Source: DASTPP01 sp035762175
GTDB lineage: Bacteria > Myxococcota_A > Polyangia > Polyangiales > Polyangiaceae
Length of the DNA stretch: 21,801 bases
Assembly (NCBI GenBank): GCA_035762175.1
Contig: DASTPP010000206.1
Coordinates: 1-21,801 of the forward strand
Direction: 5' to 3'
Shown here: in pieces, positions 17,698 through 21,801 of the stretch
How positions within the stretch are numbered: position 1 is the stretch's first letter
Layout: the number at the start of each line of letters is the position of its first letter
The notes under the pieces: generated by a model
What the model was told of the DNA's origin: nothing
What the model saw: only the letters and a program-made list of their open reading frames with translations
Database searches by the model: none
Position numbers and translations under genes: made by a program

Positions 17698-19383
17698 ATG
17701 GTGCGTTCGTTGCGTGTGGGGTTGGTTTCGTTGCTCGTGGCCTCGGCGGCCACGCCGGCGTGCGTGTCCGAGGCGCCGAAAAGGGGCGGCTCCCGGGGCG
17801 AAGGCGGTGGGCGGGGCGGGACGGAGGGCGGCGCGGGCCCGAGCGGGGAGGCGGGGCCGCGCCGCTGCCCGCCGAACTTCGCCGCCCTCGACGAGTGCGC
17901 CACGCTGCGGGTGCCGCTCGACTGGGACGAGCCGGGGGGCGAGGCGATTTCGATCTTCTACGGCAAGCGGCGGGCGAAGGGCGAGGCGAAGGCGCAGATC
18001 TGGCTCTTGCAAGGGGGCCCCGGGGGCTCGGCCGAGGTCTTTTCTCAGACGGGCGACATCGATCGGCTTCACGAGGCGCTGCCCGAGGTCGAGGTCTACG
18101 TGCTCGAGCACCGCGGCGTGGGCGAGTCGACGCGCCTCGGCTGCGACGCCCAAGAGTCCGACCGGTCGGCGGCCGGAGCCGACGTGAGCGACGCCGAGCT
18201 GGGCGGCTGCATCGAGGCGCTCGAGGCCGAGTGGGGCGAGGGCCTGCGGCACTTCTCGTCGCGGGCGGCGGCGCGCGATCTCGGCGCCGCGACCGACGCG
18301 ACGCGCGCGCCGGGCCAGAGGCTCTTCGTCTACGGCGTCTCGTACGGCACGTACTGGGCGATCCAGTACTTGAAAGAGCGTCCGGCGGACGCCGACGGCG
18401 TGATTCTCGACTCGGTGGCGACGCCCGGCGTGCAGTTCTTCACCGACTTCGGCCTGCAGTACGACCCCGTGGCCGAGCGGCTCGCCGCGCTCTGCGCCGC
18501 CGACGCGACCTGCCGCGAAAAGATGGGCGACGACCCCTACGGGGCGGCCCGCTCGATCATGGCGCGCCTCGACGCCGGGCACTGCTTCGGCGACGACGCC
18601 GCCCCGGGGGCGCTGCGGGCGCTGCTCTCGCAGGTGCTGCAGATCGGCGGCGCCAACGCCCTCGTCTTCCCGCTGCTGTACCGGCTCGACCGCTGCGACC
18701 CGGCCGACCGCGACGCGCTCGAGGCCTTCTTCTCGCTGCTCGTCGAGGGGCCCGCGGGCTCCTCGGCCGGCCCGGGCCCCGACTCGTTCGCCCTGCGCAT
18801 GAACATCGGCTTCGCCGAGTTCTGGTCCGACTCGCCGACGCGCGCCGAGTACGACGCGCGCTGCGCCGAGGCCGCGTTCTGCACCGCCGGCGACTTCGAC
18901 CGCTTCGAGGCCTGGCCGCGCTACGCGCCGCCCGCAGACGTCCACGCGCTGCCCGCGACGGCGGTGCCCGTGCTCGCGCTCAACGGCGACCTCGATCCGC
19001 AGACGCCCATCGAGAAGGCCGAGCGGGTCGGGCCCATGCTGCGGGGCCCCGCCCAGACCTTCGTGCGCGTGCCCTTCGCCACGCACTTCGTGCTCGGCCA
19101 CTCGCCCGTCCAGACGCCCGGCGCCCCGCCCTGCGGCTTTCAGCTGCTGACGGGCTTCGTCCGGGCGCCCGCCGCGCCCCCCGACCTCGCTTGCCTCGAC
19201 GACCTCGCCGCCCCCTCGTTCGACCTGCCGCCCGACGCCGCCGAGCGCCTCTTCGGCACCTCCGACGCCTGGGAGAACGAGCCCGACGGCTTCGCCCGCG
19301 CCCCCGCCCCGCGCCTCGATCTCGCGCGCGTGCCGGCGAGGCCGCGCCGCGACCTGCTGTCGGCGGCGCTGCGCGGGCGCTAG
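17698..19383 (+). CDS. Exported alpha/beta hydrolase, TAP-like (S33 family)
   Basis: 561 aa. The ATG at 17698 is preceded by GGAGGAG with a 7-nt spacer, which decides the start over longer open frames. The N-terminus is a signal, perhaps a lipoprotein one (TPAC, Cys22), followed by a Gly-rich linker. The catalytic fold then shows the oxyanion strand WLLQGGPGGSA (102-112), EHRGVGES, nucleophile elbow GVSYGT with Ser215, acid LNGDLDPQTP (probably Asp433) and His463 in FATHFV. A region ending FQLLTGFV matches the TAP C-terminal domain that closes tripeptidyl-aminopeptidase-type enzymes. Peptidase or esterase activity in the periplasm or at the surface is likely; substrate unknown. It sits after the tandem repeat and is convergent with the large lipoprotein gene. 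Confidence 0.9.
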   Translation: MVRSLRVGLVSLLVASAATPACVSEAPKRGGSRGEGGGRGGTEGGAGPSGEAGPRRCPPNFAALDECATLRVPLDWDEPGGEAISIFYGKRRAKGEAKAQIWLLQGGPGGSAEVFSQTGDIDRLHEALPEVEVYVLEHRGVGESTRLGCDAQESDRSAAGADVSDAELGGCIEALEAEWGEGLRHFSSRAAARDLGAATDATRAPGQRLFVYGVSYGTYWAIQYLKERPADADGVILDSVATPGVQFFTDFGLQYDPVAERLAALCAADATCREKMGDDPYGAARSIMARLDAGHCFGDDAAPGALRALLSQVLQIGGANALVFPLLYRLDRCDPADRDALEAFFSLLVEGPAGSSAGPGPDSFALRMNIGFAEFWSDSPTRAEYDARCAEAAFCTAGDFDRFEAWPRYAPPADVHALPATAVPVLALNGDLDPQTPIEKAERVGPMLRGPAQTFVRVPFATHFVLGHSPVQTPGAPPCGFQLLTGFVRAPAAPPDLACLDDLAAPSFDLPPDAAERLFGTSDAWENEPDGFARAPAPRLDLARVPARPRRDLLSAALRGR

Positions 19384-19388
19384 TTCGA

Positions 19389-19433
19389 GCGTGCGCCAGA
19401 CAGAGCCCAGGCCGCGTTGGCCCGGGCGCACGC
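19389..19433. terminator. Bidirectional terminator-like hairpin between convergent genes
   Basis: GCGTGCGCC (19389-19397) pairs perfectly with GGCGCACGC (19425-19433), and GGCC arms pair inside the loop. It fills the 51-bp gap between the hydrolase stop and the lipoprotein stop. It lacks a T-tract, but its position suits a shared 3' end. Confidence 0.6.
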
Positions 19434-19434
19434 G

Positions 19435-21708
19435 CTAGATCGCCGGCGGCAGCGGCAGCACGCAGAGCCGCGGGTCGAAGTCGGTCACGAGCACGATGCC
19501 CTCGCGGAAGCCGAAGTGCAGCGAGAGGCGGCTCGCGTCGCCCGGCACGACGCCGCGGCGCACGAGCGCGAGCCTCCGGCCGCCGGGGTCGATGGCGGCG
19601 CGCGCCTCGGCCTGCGCGCGCCGCACGTCGTCGGAGGCGCGGCGGCGGCAGGCCTCGTCGCGGCAGCCCGGCAGCTCGTCGTCGCGCAGCACCTTCGCCA
19701 GGAACGCGGCCCGGTAGGCGCGCACCTCGGCCGCGTCGCCCTCGCGCCCGAGCAGCGGCCGCAGGCGCGCGGCGGCGCGCAGCCGCGCCTCGCGCTCGGG
19801 CGAGGTGGCGAGCAGCGCCGAGCCGAGCGCGTCGAAGAGCGTCAGCAAGGGCCGCCAGGCCTCGTCGGGCGGGTACGACCCGAGCGCCTCGGACGCCTCG
19901 CGGTAGCGCTCCTCGGCCGAGGCCCGCGCGCCGAGGCGCGAGGCGACCCCGACCGCGTCGACGGCCCAGCGAATGCGGTCGACGGGGCTCGCGTCCGGGG
20001 GGGGCTTTGCCGCGAGCAGGCGCGCCTCGAAGGCCTGCAGGTTCGCCCGCGAGGCGTCGGCGGCGACGCGCAGCTCACCCGCGTAGAGGGCGGCGCGGAA
20101 GGAGGCCGCGCCCGCGCCGACCGAGGCCGCGCGCTCGAGGTCGGCCAGCCCCGCGCGCAAGAGGGCGGGCCGCTGCCGCAAGAGGCCCGCCCACGCGCCG
20201 AGCGCGCCCTTCGCCCCGAGCGTGTCGGGCGCGTCGGTGACGCCGGCGAGCAGCGGCGAGGGGTCTTCGTCGAGGGCGACCGCCATCGCGACCGCGAGCG
20301 CGGCGCGCCGCACCTCGGCCGACCCCGCCTGCGCGGCGAGGGCCGACCGGGCGCGCGCGACGAGCGCCGCGCGCGCGGTGGCCTCGATCGCGATCGGCCC
20401 GCCCGGGGGCCGGCCCATCACCTCGCCGAGCAGATCGTTGACCAGCCCGAGCGCGGCGCGGCGCTCGGCCGGCAGGCCGTCGGGGGCCGCGAGCGCCTCG
20501 CCGAGCAGGGCGCGGAACTCGGCCAGGCGCTTCTGCGCCGCTTCCCGGTCGCCCCCGGCGTCGGCGAGCCCGTACATCATGGGCACGACGGCCACGAGGC
20601 CCGCGTAGCGCTCGACCGACCAGGCGTCGCGCCCGCGCCCCGACGCGAAGGCGGCGCGCAGCCGCTCGGACGCCGCGCGCGCGCCCGGCTCGGCCCGGAA
20701 GGCCGCGGGGCAGAGGCCCGCGTACTCGTGCGAGAGCTCGAGCCCGCCGCAGAGGCTGCCCTCGACCCGCGCGATCGCGTCGGCCACGGCGGCCTGCAGG
20801 TGCGCCGAGGCGTCGACGCCCGCTCGCCCGAGCAGCCCCCCGACGAGGTCGTGCCGCCCCAACTTCGAGGCGATCACCGCCGCCTCGAGCGCCCGCGGCC
20901 CCGCGGCCGAGGCCCCACCCCGCTCGGCGAGGGCCGCGGCGAGCGAGGCGTCGGCGCGCGCGGCGTCGAGCCGATCGAGCGTGCGCGCGTCGGCCCGATC
21001 GACCGCCTCGATCAGGCGCTCGGCCGCGGCGGCGTCGAGATCGCTCGAGGCCGCGAACGAGGCGGCGATCAGCCGCTCGGGCGTCGGCGACCGCGCGGCC
21101 GCGTACTCGAACGCCGCGCGCCGCAGCGCCACCGCCCGCACGACGAAGGCCGCCTCGCCCACCCGCTCGGCGAGCGCGGCCTCGGTCGGAGGCCCCCGCC
21201 GCCCCCGCTCGTAGGCCGCCCACACATAGGCCACCGCCGCCCGCCGCGCCACCTCGCGCGTCGAGAGCGCCACGTCGTCGAGCGCCGGCGCGCGCCCCCC
21301 CTCCGTCGCCGCGACCCGCAGCGCGACGAGATCGCGCGAGGCCCCCCCGCGGCACGCCAGCTCATAGAGCAACTCGGGCGTCGAGCGCCCGAGCGCCAGC
21401 GCCACGAGCGGCCGCCGCCGATCGGCCCCTCCCTCGCCCCGCTCGACGCGCCTACGCTCGCCCGCCTCGAGCCCCGCCACCGCCGCGCTCAGCTCGTCGC
21501 GCGACGCCCGCCGGAGCCCCTCGAGCACCGGCTCGGGCGGCGGCAAAGCCGCGATCGCCGCGAGCAGCTTGGCATCGGGCCGCCCCGGGTCGACGGCCGC
21601 CTCGACCCGCACCCCCGCCGGCGGCACCACCTGCGGCTCGGGCGTCGCCCCCCCGCACGCCGCGAGCCCGACCCCAAGCACCGCCAGGGACGCAGATAGG
21701 AGGCGCAT
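19435..21708 (-). CDS. Large helical lipoprotein, unknown function
   Basis: 757 aa from the ATG at 21708; a GTG directly before it (21711) is also possible. The N-terminus is a clean lipoprotein signal with lipobox LAAC (Cys18). The rest is almost wholly alpha-helical and Ala/Arg/Leu/Glu-rich, with many short helix pairs of the kind seen in TPR or HEAT-like repeats (for example AALAERVGEAAFVVRAVALRRAAFEYAAA). A few cysteines occur (LACRGG, SLCGG, LPGCRDEACRRR). A short C-terminal segment (RLSLHFGFREGIVLVTDFDP) appears beta-like. No catalytic motif or named family is recognised. It is probably an outer-membrane-anchored scaffold or binding protein in the periplasm. Coding is supported by the signal and by a frame open for 750 codons with consistent amino-acid patterns. 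It is convergent with the TAP-like hydrolase gene. Confidence 0.85.
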   Translation of the reverse strand: MRLLSASLAVLGVGLAACGGATPEPQVVPPAGVRVEAAVDPGRPDAKLLAAIAALPPPEPVLEGLRRASRDELSAAVAGLEAGERRRVERGEGGADRRRPLVALALGRSTPELLYELACRGGASRDLVALRVAATEGGRAPALDDVALSTREVARRAAVAYVWAAYERGRRGPPTEAALAERVGEAAFVVRAVALRRAAFEYAAARSPTPERLIAASFAASSDLDAAAAERLIEAVDRADARTLDRLDAARADASLAAALAERGGASAAGPRALEAAVIASKLGRHDLVGGLLGRAGVDASAHLQAAVADAIARVEGSLCGGLELSHEYAGLCPAAFRAEPGARAASERLRAAFASGRGRDAWSVERYAGLVAVVPMMYGLADAGGDREAAQKRLAEFRALLGEALAAPDGLPAERRAALGLVNDLLGEVMGRPPGGPIAIEATARAALVARARSALAAQAGSAEVRRAALAVAMAVALDEDPSPLLAGVTDAPDTLGAKGALGAWAGLLRQRPALLRAGLADLERAASVGAGAASFRAALYAGELRVAADASRANLQAFEARLLAAKPPPDASPVDRIRWAVDAVGVASRLGARASAEERYREASEALGSYPPDEAWRPLLTLFDALGSALLATSPEREARLRAAARLRPLLGREGDAAEVRAYRAAFLAKVLRDDELPGCRDEACRRRASDDVRRAQAEARAAIDPGGRRLALVRRGVVPGDASRLSLHFGFREGIVLVTDFDPRLCVLPLPPAI

Positions 21709-21711
21709 CAC

Positions 21712-21801
21712 CCGCGCATCCTAGCGCGGATCGCGCCCCCGCCCGGCACGTCCAGAGGGCGGGGGCCCCACTGTTTGAGCCCGAAGGGCGAGTTTGGGGT
21801 G
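21712..21801. other. Upstream edge of the lipoprotein gene, with a small palindrome
   Basis: No gene is visible in the last 90 bp. GCCC-GAA-GGGC (21779-21789) is flanked by CCCCA (21766-21770) and TGGGG (21795-21799). It may be part of an extragenic repeat or a promoter region cut by the window edge. A weak -10-like TAGGAT lies on the minus strand at about 21718-21723. Confidence 0.3.

Noticed and set aside
19417..21699. 760-codon plus-strand frame opposite the large lipoprotein
   Set aside because: No signal, domain or ribosome site; its composition is that of an antisense shadow. The minus strand has a lipobox and coherent helical patterns.

Overview
This is a very GC-rich, gene-dense stretch that most resembles a myxobacterial chromosome (Myxococcota, probably Polyangiales or a relative). 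The reasons are extreme G+C with almost only G/C at third codon positions, a Hanks-type Ser/Thr kinase next to a TPR/PEGA protein and a lipoprotein with the motif ACQLVAGIEDKT, a large kinase/TPR/GAF/sigma-54-activator hybrid, and ATP synthase FO genes separated from F1. This placement is inferred from gene families, not from a database match. No tRNA, rRNA, CRISPR array, insertion sequence or phage gene was seen.

Left part (1-7802): a minus-strand set holds an alpha/beta hydrolase, an 82-aa conserved-looking protein with a clear ribosome site, and the start of an Ala/Pro-rich membrane-anchored protein that runs off the window. Divergent from these is a ~1,500-aa regulator joining a kinase-like domain, a P-loop ATPase, TPRs, GAF, a sigma-54 AAA+ domain and a Fis-type HTH. 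A free-standing SRPBCC-domain protein and an HNH-endonuclease-family protein follow on the plus strand.

Middle part (7212-14318): a minus-strand operon encodes a membrane Ser/Thr kinase, a TPR-PEGA protein and a lipoprotein; the last reading frame runs antisense through the HNH gene. A ~400-bp, much less GC-rich spacer with three perfect inverted repeats separates it from a divergent two-gene operon: a divergent sigma-70-like factor with a His/Cys-bearing insertion and a translationally coupled soluble protein of unknown family. The operon ends in a region crowded with hairpins, one of them a good intrinsic terminator.

Right part (14319-21801): minus-strand atpZ-atpI-atpB-atpE encode the membrane part of ATP synthase. 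The c subunit carries a signal-peptide-like N-terminus and a Q/E/S ion-binding set. Divergent from atpZ is a predicted outer-membrane beta-barrel protein, followed by an imperfect tandem-repeat array, an exported TAP-like alpha/beta hydrolase and, convergently, a large helical lipoprotein of unknown function.

The best candidates for something undescribed are the sigma-like/partner pair with its unusual spacer, and the multi-domain kinase-sigma-54 activator.
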